DNA from: Beijerinckia sp. 28-YEA-48
Lineage (GTDB): Bacteria; Pseudomonadota; Alphaproteobacteria; Rhizobiales; Beijerinckiaceae
NCBI RefSeq assembly: GCF_900104955.1
Contig: NZ_FNSI01000001.1
Coordinates: 2,328,001-2,392,000 of the forward strand
DNA: 64,000 nt
Direction: 5' to 3'
Numbering within the stretch: the first letter of the stretch is position 1; each line of letters opens with the position of its first letter. Shown piece by piece: positions 43,571-52,965 of the stretch. The translations under genes were made by a program, and so were the position numbers. The notes beneath the pieces were generated by a model that worked only from the letters and a program-made list of their open reading frames with translations, did no database searches and was not told the DNA's origin.

Positions 43571-46120
43571 TCACCTTCTGGCGTAACGGGCGACCGGCGT
43601 CGTTTCAAGCACGGTTTCTGGACAGCTTTCGACATGAGGCGAAAGCGCAGGCGCTCCCGCATTGCCGCCAAAGCGCGTCAGAAGCTCGCCCAACGACGAG
43701 GCCGGCCGTGCCGGGCTGAACAGGAAGCCCTGTACCTCGGTGCAGCCCTCCATCCGCAACTGGTCTAGTTGCTCCCTGGTCTCAACGCCTTCGGCCGTCG
43801 TCGCAATACTGAGACTCTGCGCCATGCCCGAGATCGCGCGCACGATGGCGATGCAATCGGCGCGGCCTGGAAGATCGCGAATGAACGAACGGTCGATCTT
43901 GATCTTGTCGAACGGGAAACTGCGCAGATAGCTCAGGCTCGAATAACCGGTGCCAAAGTCGTCCATGGAGATCCGCACGCCAAGGCCACGGAGCTGATGC
44001 AGCGTCTGCAGGTTAGTATCGGTCTCCGCCAGCAACACGGATTCAGTGATCTCGATCTCAAGCCGATCGGCCGACAGGCCGGAATGGGCCAGCGCCGACA
44101 TCACCGCGGGCACCAGATTGCGGCTCTTGAATTGCGCCGGCGACAGGTTGACCGCCACCTTGACGTCGGACGGCCATGTCGCCGCGTCGGCACAGGCGGT
44201 GCGCAATACCCACTCGCCGATTGGTACGATCAAGCCGATGTCTTCGGCGACCGGGATGAACTCTTCTGGTGACACCATGCCCCGCTCCGCATGGGGCCAG
44301 CGCAACAGGGCCTCGAACGAGGTGATGCGATCCGCCGCCAGATTGACCAGCGGCTGATAATGCAGCTCCAACTCGCCGCTGGCCATGGCAAGCCGCAGAT
44401 CGACCTCCAATGCGCGGCGTGCCTGTGCCTGCCGATCCATTTCCATCTCGAAAAAGCGGTGCGCACCGCCACCGTCCGCTTTCGCCCGGTAAAGGGCCAT
44501 GTCGGCGTTGCGCAGCAGCGTATCAGAGGTGTCGCCATCCAGCGGCGCAATGGCGATACCCAGGCTGGCGCCAATCGTCACCTCGCGGCCCTCGATGTCG
44601 TAGGGCACGCTCAGCGTTTCGATCAGCCGCGAAGCCCGATCGCCGGCCTCGGCTGGCCCCATGACCGGATCGAGCACCAGCGCGAACTCGTCGCCGCCGA
44701 AACGGGCCGCGAGATCGCCGATGCCGAGCGAGGCCTTGAGCCGCTGCGCCACCTGCTGCAGCAACCGATCGCCCACCGGATGGCCGAACGAGTCATTGAC
44801 GTTCTTGAACATGTCGAGATCGATGCACAGCACCGCCGCCTTGCGATCGAGCCGGGCACACTGCTCCAGCGTCTGCTGCAGGCGCTGCTGCAGCATCACA
44901 CGGTTTGGCAGGTCCGTCAGCGCATCATGATGCGCCATGTAGGAGATCCTCGCCTCCGCCTTGCGGCGCTCGGTGACGTCGATGATCGAGACAAGAAATG
45001 CCCCGCGCCCACCGAAGTCGACAGCACGACCGAAGGTCAGCACCTCGATATCGCTACCGTCCGCCCTGATATGCCGCCAGCTGCGTCGCGATTGATAGTT
45101 ATCCTGCACGTCCTGCAACGCCTTAAGATACCCGTCACGCGCGTCGTTCGGCCAAATATCGCCGATCTTCATGCACAGAAACTGCTCGCGGCTGTAGCCA
45201 TAGTGTGTGATCGCCGCATCGTTGATGTTGAGGAATTCGAACGTCTCCTCGTCGAACACCCACATCGGCATCGGATTGTTTTCAAACAGCAACCGGAACG
45301 ATTGCTCGCGCCGCTTGAGGTCGGTGACATCAGTCAGGGTCGCCGACAGCAGATCGCCGATCGGGGCCACGCTGATGCGGATGTAGGTGCCATTCGACGA
45401 TACCACTTCGAACCGATCGGGCGCACCACTCTCGATCACCGCGCTGAGCCGCTGCAACACCACCGGCGATGCCAGATCATGTTTTCCTTCGCTCAGCTTG
45501 CACCAGCGCAAGGCCTGCGTCGAACATTGCAGCAGGAACGAGGCGCCCTGGTTCAGATCCACAATCCGAAAGTCGACGGTAGCGTTGTTGGCGTCGCGGC
45601 AGGCCGCGAGCGCCAGGAAACCATCGTCGGTCGCGCGAAAGATGGTGTCCACCAGGCTATAGCCCTCGCCGCGCTTGCTGACATAAGCGGAGATCAGTGG
45701 CGGCCCCCAGCGACAGGCCACCGGCATGGCATAGATGTCGAAGGTGCACACAATGCCGTTTGTCACGTGATAGGTCGACGTGGCGTATGGCCGGCTGCTC
45801 GTCAGCGCATTGGCGGCGGCCTCCGACAGCACCGCCCCGTATTCGGGCGCGAGCTGGCTGACGCGGGTGTCCCATGCATCCTGGCCCAGCCACTGCCGCA
45901 GTGCCCGCCCGGTCCGTAAGATCGTCAGCGTCTCGCCGCTGCCTTGCAGGAGCACCATGTGATTGGCGAGTCGCCCCATACTGCCGAGCACCACCTCCTC
46001 ATAGGCCGGAAGCGGCTCGCCGGGATGTAGCGCGGCAAACCATTTACGTCGCAGAGTGGATACGTCGCCCAATGTATCGGGGAAAACTTCTTCCTCGATC
46101 GGCCTTTCGATAACGCCCAC
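43571..46120 (-). CDS. PAS-GGDEF-EAL cyclic-di-GMP signalling protein
   Basis: An 849-residue cytoplasmic protein. An N-terminal PAS-like region covers about 1-265, a second PAS domain about 270-385 (SFRLLFENNPMPMWVFDEET), the GGDEF domain about 395-560 with intact RFGGDEFAL, and the EAL domain about 575-820 with SFEALLRW and the DDFGTGYSSLSYLR loop that holds metal ligands. Both catalytic motifs look intact, so it could make and break c-di-GMP; which activity dominates cannot be read. No membrane segment is visible. GTG 46120 is preferred because AAGGAG lies five bases upstream; an ATG at 46153 is the alternative. It stands as a single gene. Confidence 0.9.
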   Translation of the reverse strand: MGVIERPIEEEVFPDTLGDVSTLRRKWFAALHPGEPLPAYEEVVLGSMGRLANHMVLLQGSGETLTILRTGRALRQWLGQDAWDTRVSQLAPEYGAVLSEAAANALTSSRPYATSTYHVTNGIVCTFDIYAMPVACRWGPPLISAYVSKRGEGYSLVDTIFRATDDGFLALAACRDANNATVDFRIVDLNQGASFLLQCSTQALRWCKLSEGKHDLASPVVLQRLSAVIESGAPDRFEVVSSNGTYIRISVAPIGDLLSATLTDVTDLKRREQSFRLLFENNPMPMWVFDEETFEFLNINDAAITHYGYSREQFLCMKIGDIWPNDARDGYLKALQDVQDNYQSRRSWRHIRADGSDIEVLTFGRAVDFGGRGAFLVSIIDVTERRKAEARISYMAHHDALTDLPNRVMLQQRLQQTLEQCARLDRKAAVLCIDLDMFKNVNDSFGHPVGDRLLQQVAQRLKASLGIGDLAARFGGDEFALVLDPVMGPAEAGDRASRLIETLSVPYDIEGREVTIGASLGIAIAPLDGDTSDTLLRNADMALYRAKADGGGAHRFFEMEMDRQAQARRALEVDLRLAMASGELELHYQPLVNLAADRITSFEALLRWPHAERGMVSPEEFIPVAEDIGLIVPIGEWVLRTACADAATWPSDVKVAVNLSPAQFKSRNLVPAVMSALAHSGLSADRLEIEITESVLLAETDTNLQTLHQLRGLGVRISMDDFGTGYSSLSYLRSFPFDKIKIDRSFIRDLPGRADCIAIVRAISGMAQSLSIATTAEGVETREQLDQLRMEGCTEVQGFLFSPARPASSLGELLTRFGGNAGAPALSPHVESCPETVLETTPVARYARR

Positions 46121-46280
46121 GGTTTCTCCTTGAACTCTGCGCATGCGGAACATATGGGCGTTAATCCCGGCATGATTGACGATCAGTAAAGAGTTTGCCG
46201 CGCCGCGCTATTATGACTCTTTTAAGACAAACAATGGTTAGCGCGTGGAAATCGTTACATAAATTGCATGGAAAGAACGC

Positions 46281-48050
46281 TCAGCGTTCTATGCGGTAAA
46301 CGCTGATTCTTTCATTCGATTGCGACGGCACCGCGCGGAGCCAGGTGGGCGGATGATCGGCCAACAAATCCGACATGAGCGAATGGGGATATGGTTTGGC
46401 GTAGACGCGCGTTTCACCCTCCCTTTTGCAAAATGCGAGATATTGAGCGGACGTTGCCATTACAATCGCGCGGGCCTGATCAGCGGGCGCGATAAATGCC
46501 GAGATGATTGTCTTCATTCCTGCTTGGTTGCGATGATGGCCCGTCGCAACCACGCTGTGATGCGTGAAAGCGAGCAGATACGAGCTAACATCGAGCGGCG
46601 CAAAGAGAAGCGTCGTGGGCAATGCGTCAAGGCGCTGAAGTGTCTCCAAGTCTCTGCAGGAAGAAGCGCCACTCCCGCTGCCGTTCGTTGGCTGTGCCGA
46701 CGGAAGGAGGCTGCTGGCAATGAGCTGTGCGCCAATTGGCGTCAGCGCCACGCAGGCAACAGCGACGAATATGCGCCATGGGCTGGATAGCCGCATGGCT
46801 CGCTCAATGGCGAATAGGAACAGCCAGACACTCCCCGGGATTGCCAAGACATGGGCTATGCCGATCGCACGAAGCACCATAAGCGACACGGCGAAAGTGA
46901 CCACCTGAACGAAGAGAAGCGTGATCCAACATTCGCGACGGGAGGAGTTATCATAGCGGATGGCGAGGAGCGTGCCGCCAAGCCCCAGCAACGAGGGAAT
47001 GGAAACAGTAACACCCAGACTTAGTGATTGCGTCCAGACCGGCATGCCCTCGGCAATGTTGACGTACCAGAGGCGATAAAGGAGAGGATCGAGGGAGGCG
47101 AATGGCCCTCCAAGGCAGGCGCGCGAAAAGGTGAGGTAAACGGCGCTTCCGCTTGCTGCCGCCACCACCATGGCTCCAAAACGCCAGGCTATGCTCCCCT
47201 GCGGGCTGATCCATTGCGCCAGAACCAGCACGATTGTCGTTGTCCAGAGAGGCGCAAGATAGGCTGGGGAGAGCGCATCGCACCATAGCACAGAGACACG
47301 CGACCATCCCAGAGTGGCAAGGAGAAGGACAGAACCGATGCCGCTAAGTGCGGCCAGATAGGCGGCAAGGCCGCTATTTTCGTCTTCTCGACGGAGGGCG
47401 CACAGGCCAAACACCGCACCGATCGCCACGGCAAGGGGCAATCCCTCAATGGCGATGACCAGCGCAACGGCCATGGTCGCTCCAGAGACGACACCCCTTT
47501 TTATAGGCTTACCGTCGAAGCCGATGAGCGCGAGAACTGCCAATGTGCCAAGGGCGATCTGCCATCCATGATGATCGATACGTGTCGGCCGGAATTGAAT
47601 GAGAGCACCGAGGGCCGTCATCAACATCAAGGCTGCAATCACGCCAGCGTATCGCCGTCCCGTCGCGCGCACAGTGGTCGCAACGAGACCGATGTACAGG
47701 ACCAACAAACTGAGAAGCGGCACCGCGACAAGTGATATTTGTTCCGCGGCTACCTGATCCGTCACCAACAGCGCCAGCGCCAACAGCCCGGCAATAGGGA
47801 TATCGACCAGGCGGCTCCAATGCATCGACGCACCAGCCGGAGGATGGCTGCGATATTGAGTGACATCGAACCAACTTTGGCCCGCCATCCAATCGCGCAC
47901 TTCAACAAGGCGAAGAGCATCATCTGGATCGAAAAACGTGACGCCGATGGGATGGCGAACGATATAAATCATCACGGCCGCGCACAGCAGCCAGATCAGA
48001 AAGACGCTGCAGCGAAGCGTACGAGTTTGGATGTCCCAGCTGTCATTCAT
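46281..48050 (-). CDS. Polytopic membrane protein, GT-C glycosyltransferase-like
   Basis: A 589-residue integral membrane protein with about twelve hydrophobic segments and a soluble C-terminal region from about residue 460. The first periplasmic loop carries FDPDDALRLVEVRDWMAGQSWFDVTQYR, with paired acidic residues like the catalytic loop of GT-C enzymes. The second carries RPTRIDHHGWQIALG, resembling the position of the STT3/AglB periplasmic motif. This suggests a lipid-linked sugar transferase using a polyprenyl-phosphate sugar, but no family assignment is certain. It lies 29 bp downstream of an FAD enzyme gene on the same strand, so the two are probably co-transcribed and may modify a cell-surface polysaccharide. 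Confidence 0.6.
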   Translation of the reverse strand: MNDSWDIQTRTLRCSVFLIWLLCAAVMIYIVRHPIGVTFFDPDDALRLVEVRDWMAGQSWFDVTQYRSHPPAGASMHWSRLVDIPIAGLLALALLVTDQVAAEQISLVAVPLLSLLVLYIGLVATTVRATGRRYAGVIAALMLMTALGALIQFRPTRIDHHGWQIALGTLAVLALIGFDGKPIKRGVVSGATMAVALVIAIEGLPLAVAIGAVFGLCALRREDENSGLAAYLAALSGIGSVLLLATLGWSRVSVLWCDALSPAYLAPLWTTTIVLVLAQWISPQGSIAWRFGAMVVAAASGSAVYLTFSRACLGGPFASLDPLLYRLWYVNIAEGMPVWTQSLSLGVTVSIPSLLGLGGTLLAIRYDNSSRRECWITLLFVQVVTFAVSLMVLRAIGIAHVLAIPGSVWLFLFAIERAMRLSSPWRIFVAVACVALTPIGAQLIASSLLPSAQPTNGSGSGASSCRDLETLQRLDALPTTLLFAPLDVSSYLLAFTHHSVVATGHHRNQAGMKTIISAFIAPADQARAIVMATSAQYLAFCKREGETRVYAKPYPHSLMSDLLADHPPTWLRAVPSQSNERISVYRIER

Positions 48051-48079
48051 CCACGAAAACCACAGTACGCGTGCGCGAG

Positions 48080-49612
48080 CTAAGCGACCTTCACGGCTGG
48101 CGATAGATGGGTTCGCGCCGGCACCAATTTTTCGCTCGCGAGCGCAGCAAGCTCTCCCTCGTTGCCAGTTTCGTGGTATTCGGCGTCTTCATTGACGGCC
48201 CATGTATCGTAGATGCGGGCGCCAGCCTCGATATTGCGCACTGTCAGCATCGCCGTCATCATCGCATGATCTTGATTATTGTAACGATGCATGCCGTTGC
48301 GACCGACGAGATGAAGCGTGGGGTACCTCGCCTCCAACTCCTCTCGCATGGTCCGCACATTTTCGGCATAGGTGTCGTCATAGACCGGATAAGCCTTTTC
48401 CTGACGAACGACCGCGCCGCCGACGATTTCCTCGGGCTTACAAAGACCCAGGATCATCATCTCTTTCTTAGCCAGTTCAATCAGATCGCTGTCACTTGAC
48501 GACCACAATCCGTCGCCCTCAAAGCAAAAATATTCCAGGCCGACACAGGCGATATCCTGATCAGGCACCATCTCCGGAGACCAACTGCGGAAATTCTGGA
48601 TACGCCCGACCTTGACCTTGCTATCATGAATATAGATCCAGTTATCTGGAAACAGGTCGTCCGCACTGATCATCAAGGCGACCGTCAGAAAATCCCGATA
48701 TCTTAGATTAAGCGCACTCCCGAGCGTGTGCGGCACGGGCTGCATACGGCCAGCCAGTTCGCGCATCGGCGCGGAGCTAATCACATGGGCCGCGTTGATG
48801 GTAATGGCGCTCGCATCTGCGCCCGTCGCCATGACACGCCAGCGGCCCGTCACTTGGTCTTGCGCCAGTTGCCGCAGCGCATGGCCCATAATGACTTGGT
48901 TGCCGCCCTTCACGATGTGATCGCGCGCGGCTTCCCACATCATGCCGGGCCCGAGGCGCGGATATCTGAAGGTCTCCAGCAGCGTTTTGGTCTTCATGCC
49001 GTCATTGGGCGCCCGATGAAGTCCAAGGCTCCGCTTAAGGCCATCGAACACCGCAGCGCCAAGGCTCAGTCCCTTGATCCGTTGCGCCGCCCAGTCTGCC
49101 GACATTTCGTTGCAAGGCATGCCCCACACCTTCTCGGTGTAGGTTTTAAAAAAAATCGAGAACAGGCGATAGCCGAACTGGTTGATGGTCCAGTCCTGAA
49201 AGGACCGCACATCCTTCTTAGGAAGCAGCCTGGCCTTGGCGAAGCTTGCCATGCACAGGGCCGAACGCAGGAGGCCAAGATTCCACAGTGCCTCGAAGGC
49301 GCGCAGCGGATAGCTGTAGAACTTGCCTTCGTAGTAGATGCGGCTCATGCGCGGCCGCTGAATAAAGTCGTCAGGCAGGATCTCATTCCAAAGATCCACC
49401 ACTTCCTTCGACTTCGAGAAAAACCGGTGTCCACCAATGTCGAAGCGAAAGCCTTTATGCTCCACCGTTCGGCTGATGCCCCCCACATAACGGGGGTCCT
49501 TCTCGAGGACCGTGACGGCATATCCCTTTTTCGTCAGCAGATAGGCGGCGGTCAAACCCGCAGGTCCAGCGCCGATGATCACCACATCGGCACTGTGATC
49601 GGTGACAGGCAT
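48080..49612 (-). CDS. FAD-dependent amine-oxidase/UDP-galactopyranose mutase-like protein
   Basis: A 510-residue flavoprotein. The N-terminal dinucleotide fold is DVVIIGAGPAGLTAAYLLTKKGYAVTVLEKDP, followed by VGGISRTVEHKGFRFDIGGHRFFS, the GG-doublet and FDIGGH pattern of UDP-galactopyranose mutase and protoporphyrinogen-oxidase-like proteins. The segment FKTYTEKVWGMPCNEMSADWAAQRIKGLSL is common to mutase-like NAD(P)/FAD proteins in polysaccharide loci. ATG 49612 has GGGGGA nine bases upstream; a GTG at 49642 is the alternative. It precedes a GT-C-like gene, which supports a role in surface sugar or lipid-linked sugar metabolism. Confidence 0.75.
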   Translation of the reverse strand: MPVTDHSADVVIIGAGPAGLTAAYLLTKKGYAVTVLEKDPRYVGGISRTVEHKGFRFDIGGHRFFSKSKEVVDLWNEILPDDFIQRPRMSRIYYEGKFYSYPLRAFEALWNLGLLRSALCMASFAKARLLPKKDVRSFQDWTINQFGYRLFSIFFKTYTEKVWGMPCNEMSADWAAQRIKGLSLGAAVFDGLKRSLGLHRAPNDGMKTKTLLETFRYPRLGPGMMWEAARDHIVKGGNQVIMGHALRQLAQDQVTGRWRVMATGADASAITINAAHVISSAPMRELAGRMQPVPHTLGSALNLRYRDFLTVALMISADDLFPDNWIYIHDSKVKVGRIQNFRSWSPEMVPDQDIACVGLEYFCFEGDGLWSSSDSDLIELAKKEMMILGLCKPEEIVGGAVVRQEKAYPVYDDTYAENVRTMREELEARYPTLHLVGRNGMHRYNNQDHAMMTAMLTVRNIEAGARIYDTWAVNEDAEYHETGNEGELAALASEKLVPARTHLSPAVKVA

Positions 49613-49708
49613 GTCCGAATGTCCCCCAGAGCGGTTCGTCACCCGACAGAATTAGTCGAAACCGCCTAAAGCCCCGTTAAAGTGATTGCCCACTTCCGCT
49701 GGAGACAT

Positions 49709-49789
49709 GGGGCTCGGAGAGCCCCACGTCGGGATAAACGTCAATTTTATATAATTATTTCATTATATTAGATAGAAATCGACGTGGGG
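49709..49789. promoter_or_regulatory. Two overlapping, mutually exclusive hairpins around an AT-rich loop
   Basis: A short hairpin GGGGCTC-GGA-GAGCCCC occupies 49709-49725. A long inverted repeat pairs CCCCACGTCG (49722-49731) with CGACGTGGGG (49780-49789) across a 48-nt AT-rich loop. The two structures share CCCC at 49722-49725 and cannot form together. The element is between the GMC gene and the FAD gene, both on the - strand, so it could be a terminator/antiterminator or 5' regulatory element of the FAD gene. Confidence 0.5.
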
Positions 49790-49831
49790 AGCGCGGCCTG
49801 AGAGCCGGACGAAAGAAGCAGCCACGAGGAC

Positions 49832-51442
49832 CTATTTCTCGCTCATTGCGAAACCGGCGGCGCGCTCACCAATCATCATTGCCGGCGCATTGGTGTTGCC
49901 ACCAATGATGGTCGGCATGATCGAAACATCGGCGATACGAAGACCTTCGATCCCGCGAACGCGAAGTTTCTCGTCCACGACCGCGTTTGGATCGCTGGCG
50001 GGCGCCATTTTGCACGTTCCGACCGGGTGATAGGCGGTGGTGATCGTCGAGCGCAGAAAGTCTTCCATGTCGCGGTGGCTCTGCACCTCTCGGCCTGGAT
50101 TGAGCTCCCGGCCGCGAAACGGCGCGAATGCGGACGCTTCGACAAGCTGGCGCGCAAGCAAGGTGCCGCGTACCATTGTGTCAACGTCGACAGCGTTGTC
50201 GAGAAAATTGGGTTCAAGCTTCGGCTTATCTTCAGGACGAGACGAAACGAGCGAGACGCTTCCGCGGCTTTGCGGCCGCAGCAGGATCGGCATCAGCGTG
50301 AAGCCGTGTTCTCTCGGCAAGAATTGGCCGGGCGCACGCCGGGCGGGCATGAAGACATATTGCACGTCCGGACGATCGAAGTTTGATCGCGTGCGCAGGA
50401 AGCCACCCGCCTCCACGCCATTTGATGTCAGCGGGCCGCGACGCGCAAAGACATAAGAGAACACGGCAGCGGCATAGCGCGGGATTGTCTTGGCGTTAAG
50501 CGCCGCGCTCTTTCCCGATATATCTTCGTATTCGACCCAAGCCGTCGGGTGATCCTGGAGGTTCCGACCGACGCCCGGCAGGTGATGGACAGGCTCGATC
50601 CCGACCTTCTTGAGCTCCGCCGCATCCCCAATGCCAGATATCATCAGCAACTTTGGCGAGTTGTAGGCCCCAGCAGTGAGGACCACTTCACGCCGCGCGC
50701 CAAGACGCATCTCTTGACCATCTCGGCGGATGATCACTCCCGTGGCGCGTCGCTCCGTCAGTTCAATGCGCAGAATTTCAGTATCAAACGACACTGTCAG
50801 GTTAGGTCGCTTGGCGATCGGATGTAGGAAGGCGCGTGCGCTGTTCCAACGCTGACCATTCTTCTGCGTCACTTCCCACGGCCCAAAGCCGTCTTGGCTT
50901 ACGCCGTTGAAGTCGTCATTCCTCGGATATTGAGTCTCCTCAGCGGCCGCAAGAAATGCCCGTGTAAGCGAATTTAACGTCCGCAGCGGCGCGACATTGA
51001 GCTCTCCGCCGGCACCATGCAGCTCATTCGCGCCCTTCTCACGGTTCTCCTGTTTGATGAAGGTCGGCAAGACATCCGACCAACGCCAACCCGGATTACC
51101 CTGCTCCGCCCATTCGTCATAGTCGCGCGGATGACCGCGCATATAGAGCATGCCGTTGACGGAACTTGATCCGCCCGAGAGACGGCCGCGATGAGAGGCG
51201 ATGGAACGGCCAGCGAGTCCTGCATCGCCCGTGAAGAAATAGCCCCAATTGTAGCGGGCATGAGGCAACAACATCACTGTGCCGACAGGCAGCCGCGACT
51301 TGAACGCAACGACACCGTGGCGGTCTGATGGACCAGCCTCCAACAGACAGACGGTCACTTTCGGGTCAGCCGATAGCCTGTTCGCGACAACGCAACCGCT
51401 CGAGCCACCGCCGACGACGATGTAGTCATATTCCTGGAACAT
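49832..51442 (-). CDS. GMC-family FAD oxidoreductase (choline/alcohol dehydrogenase-like)
   Basis: A 536-residue GMC oxidoreductase. The N-terminal motif is YDYIVVGGGSSGCVVANRLS, the PS1 signature is visible in GRLSGGSSSVNGMLYMRGHPRDYD, and PS2 in GAYNSPKLLMISGIG. The C-terminal catalytic region shows AYHPVGTCKMAP (catalytic His) and DVSIMPTIIGGNTNAPAMMIGERAA. It oxidises an alcohol to aldehyde with FAD. ATG 51442 has GGAG upstream; the frame is open to 51487 without support. It is a single gene whose spacer contains a palindrome at 51572-51590. An IclR regulator gene lies upstream in the same orientation. Confidence 0.9.
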   Translation of the reverse strand: MFQEYDYIVVGGGSSGCVVANRLSADPKVTVCLLEAGPSDRHGVVAFKSRLPVGTVMLLPHARYNWGYFFTGDAGLAGRSIASHRGRLSGGSSSVNGMLYMRGHPRDYDEWAEQGNPGWRWSDVLPTFIKQENREKGANELHGAGGELNVAPLRTLNSLTRAFLAAAEETQYPRNDDFNGVSQDGFGPWEVTQKNGQRWNSARAFLHPIAKRPNLTVSFDTEILRIELTERRATGVIIRRDGQEMRLGARREVVLTAGAYNSPKLLMISGIGDAAELKKVGIEPVHHLPGVGRNLQDHPTAWVEYEDISGKSAALNAKTIPRYAAAVFSYVFARRGPLTSNGVEAGGFLRTRSNFDRPDVQYVFMPARRAPGQFLPREHGFTLMPILLRPQSRGSVSLVSSRPEDKPKLEPNFLDNAVDVDTMVRGTLLARQLVEASAFAPFRGRELNPGREVQSHRDMEDFLRSTITTAYHPVGTCKMAPASDPNAVVDEKLRVRGIEGLRIADVSIMPTIIGGNTNAPAMMIGERAAGFAMSEK

Positions 51443-51842
51443 ACGGCTCCGGCTCCCATCAGATCGGCGGCATACGGATCGCAACACGGATCGTCAGCCG
51501 GCGTATAAAGTCACGCACGCCCAGAAAATTCCGAACACTGTCGATCAAGTTTGCCTGACGTTTCCTGCCCAATACGAAAGTATTTCGTATACATAATATA
51601 TAGTCCAAGCCAAACCGCAAGATGCCGTGCGCATGCGCTTCCGACACCGGGACATTGTGGTTTGGCACGTATGGGATCACCCACGGCGACTTAGCGGCAG
51701 GAGCGCACCCCCAAGCCTATCGCAAGTCGGTTAAGTGCCGCGCTTGCTCCTTGCACGCGGCCGCCTTTTGTCTGCGGCGGATAAACTGTCTTCTATTATC
51801 GCGGCATAGCGGCTTGTTGCTCGCGCCAAAGCGACCCATTTC
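51443..51842. other. 400-bp spacer upstream of the GMC oxidoreductase gene
   Basis: No gene is seen. It contains a perfect palindrome at 51572-51590 and an AT-rich stretch (51583-51602) that could hold a promoter reading toward the GMC gene. The rest up to the IclR stop is featureless. Confidence 0.4.
51572..51590. promoter_or_regulatory. Palindrome ATACGAAA-GTA-TTTCGTAT, candidate operator
   Basis: Perfect 8-bp arms with a 3-nt centre, about 130 bp upstream of the GMC gene start. Size and symmetry fit a dimeric repressor site; the neighbouring IclR protein is the obvious but unproven candidate. Confidence 0.55.
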
Positions 51843-52667
51843 TCATTTTCTTTTGCGCAAGCTCACGGTCTTCATCAGCCGCGGCGCCGGATGCGTGGAC
51901 GCGCGGCCGTAACCCATCCGTCGTGAAATCTGCTCGGCGCACTCTTTCAAGGCAGCGACCGTTTGCTCATCAGGCTCGGCGGGCAGAAATTGGATCGACC
52001 CAACAACAGCGACCGAGCCGATAATCGTATCGTCTTCATCAAAGATCGGACCGGCGACCGCGTTGATGCCGAGCATGGTTTCTTCCGGCGCGGAGGCAAA
52101 ACCTTGCCGCACAATTTTTCCCAGTTCCGCTTCCAGCAGAGTGCGGTCGGTGATGGTTCTATTGGTGAGCTTTTCGATATCGCGCGCCAGAATGCGTTCC
52201 TGAAAGGGCCGCGGCGAATAGGCCAAAAGAATGCGCCCCTGCGCGCTTGAGGGAAACGACAGCTCACTGCCCGGCCGCACACCGATTTCAATCGGCGACG
52301 CACTGGGAACGGCGAAATGTACGAGCGCGCCGCGCGGACTCATGGTGGACAGAACCACGGTTTGCCCGATGCTGTCGCGCAGGTCGCGCATAGGACCTTC
52401 GGCGGTCTGGATGAGATCAATTTCCGGCGCGGCGCGCGCGAGGATGCGGCTCTTCGAACCGATGGAATAGCGCGCGGTTTGCACGTTCTGTTTCAGATAA
52501 CCGCGCTCGACGAGCGTCAACAGGTGGCGATGAACCGAGCCCTTGGTCAGACCGAGGCGATCGGCGATCTGCGTGACGCCAAGTTCTTCATTTGAAAAAG
52601 CGACGGTTTCCAATACGTCGAGAGCGACGCCGACCGAGCGCACGCCGCCGTCTAGTCCGTCTGACAT
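51843..52667 (-). CDS. IclR-family transcriptional regulator
   Basis: A 274-residue regulator. The N-terminal winged helix (about 10-70) shows SVGVALDVLETVAFSNEELGVTQIADRL and GLTKGSVHRHLLTLVERGYL, with ARYSIGSK ending the wing. The C-terminal effector domain (about 90-255) has the IclR pattern SSAQGRILLAYSP and INAVAGPIFDEDDTIIGSVAVVG. ATG 52667 has AAAGG seven bases upstream; an open frame extends to 52793 without support. It diverges from the aldolase operon at 52966, which is its likely target, with a promoter and dyad in the spacer. Confidence 0.9.
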   Translation of the reverse strand: MSDGLDGGVRSVGVALDVLETVAFSNEELGVTQIADRLGLTKGSVHRHLLTLVERGYLKQNVQTARYSIGSKSRILARAAPEIDLIQTAEGPMRDLRDSIGQTVVLSTMSPRGALVHFAVPSASPIEIGVRPGSELSFPSSAQGRILLAYSPRPFQERILARDIEKLTNRTITDRTLLEAELGKIVRQGFASAPEETMLGINAVAGPIFDEDDTIIGSVAVVGSIQFLPAEPDEQTVAALKECAEQISRRMGYGRASTHPAPRLMKTVSLRKRK

Positions 52668-52786
52668 TTCAAGCCTTTCCAATAGCTTTGGCGACCACTG
52701 GCGCGAATCGCTCCCTGTTCGCGAGGGCGAAACCCTAATTCGAGAATAAAGACATGGGAAGGCAGCAATTCCACGCCTTCTAGCGG

Positions 52787-52826
52787 TTGACAACGAGCTT
52801 TCATCTTATATTAGAAACGCAGTTTC
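52787..52826 (+). promoter_or_regulatory. Candidate sigma-70 promoter with overlapping GAAAC-GCA-GTTTC dyad
   Basis: A perfect TTGACA (52787-52792) is followed after 16 bp by TATTAG (52809-52814). A dyad GAAACGCAGTTTC (52814-52826) starts at the end of the -10 box, where a repressor would block transcription. The layout suits control of the aldolase operon by the divergent IclR protein. The 5' leader would be about 140 nt. Confidence 0.55.
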
Positions 52827-52965
52827 GTTGTCGCGAACAATTTGGCAATTCGCACGAAGACCCCGGTCATGCGCGATTGTTCCAATTTGGCCAAGCGCCG
52901 TTTTTCGGAGCCAATTGGAACGCGCGGATGCGCCGAATAATGAAATTGAAGAGGAACGCTGATCG

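Noticed and set aside
44291..45919. Long + strand open frame (about 540 codons) opposite the GGDEF-EAL gene
   Set aside because: The - strand has intact GGDEF and EAL motifs; the + frame is an Arg/His-rich shadow with no start signal.
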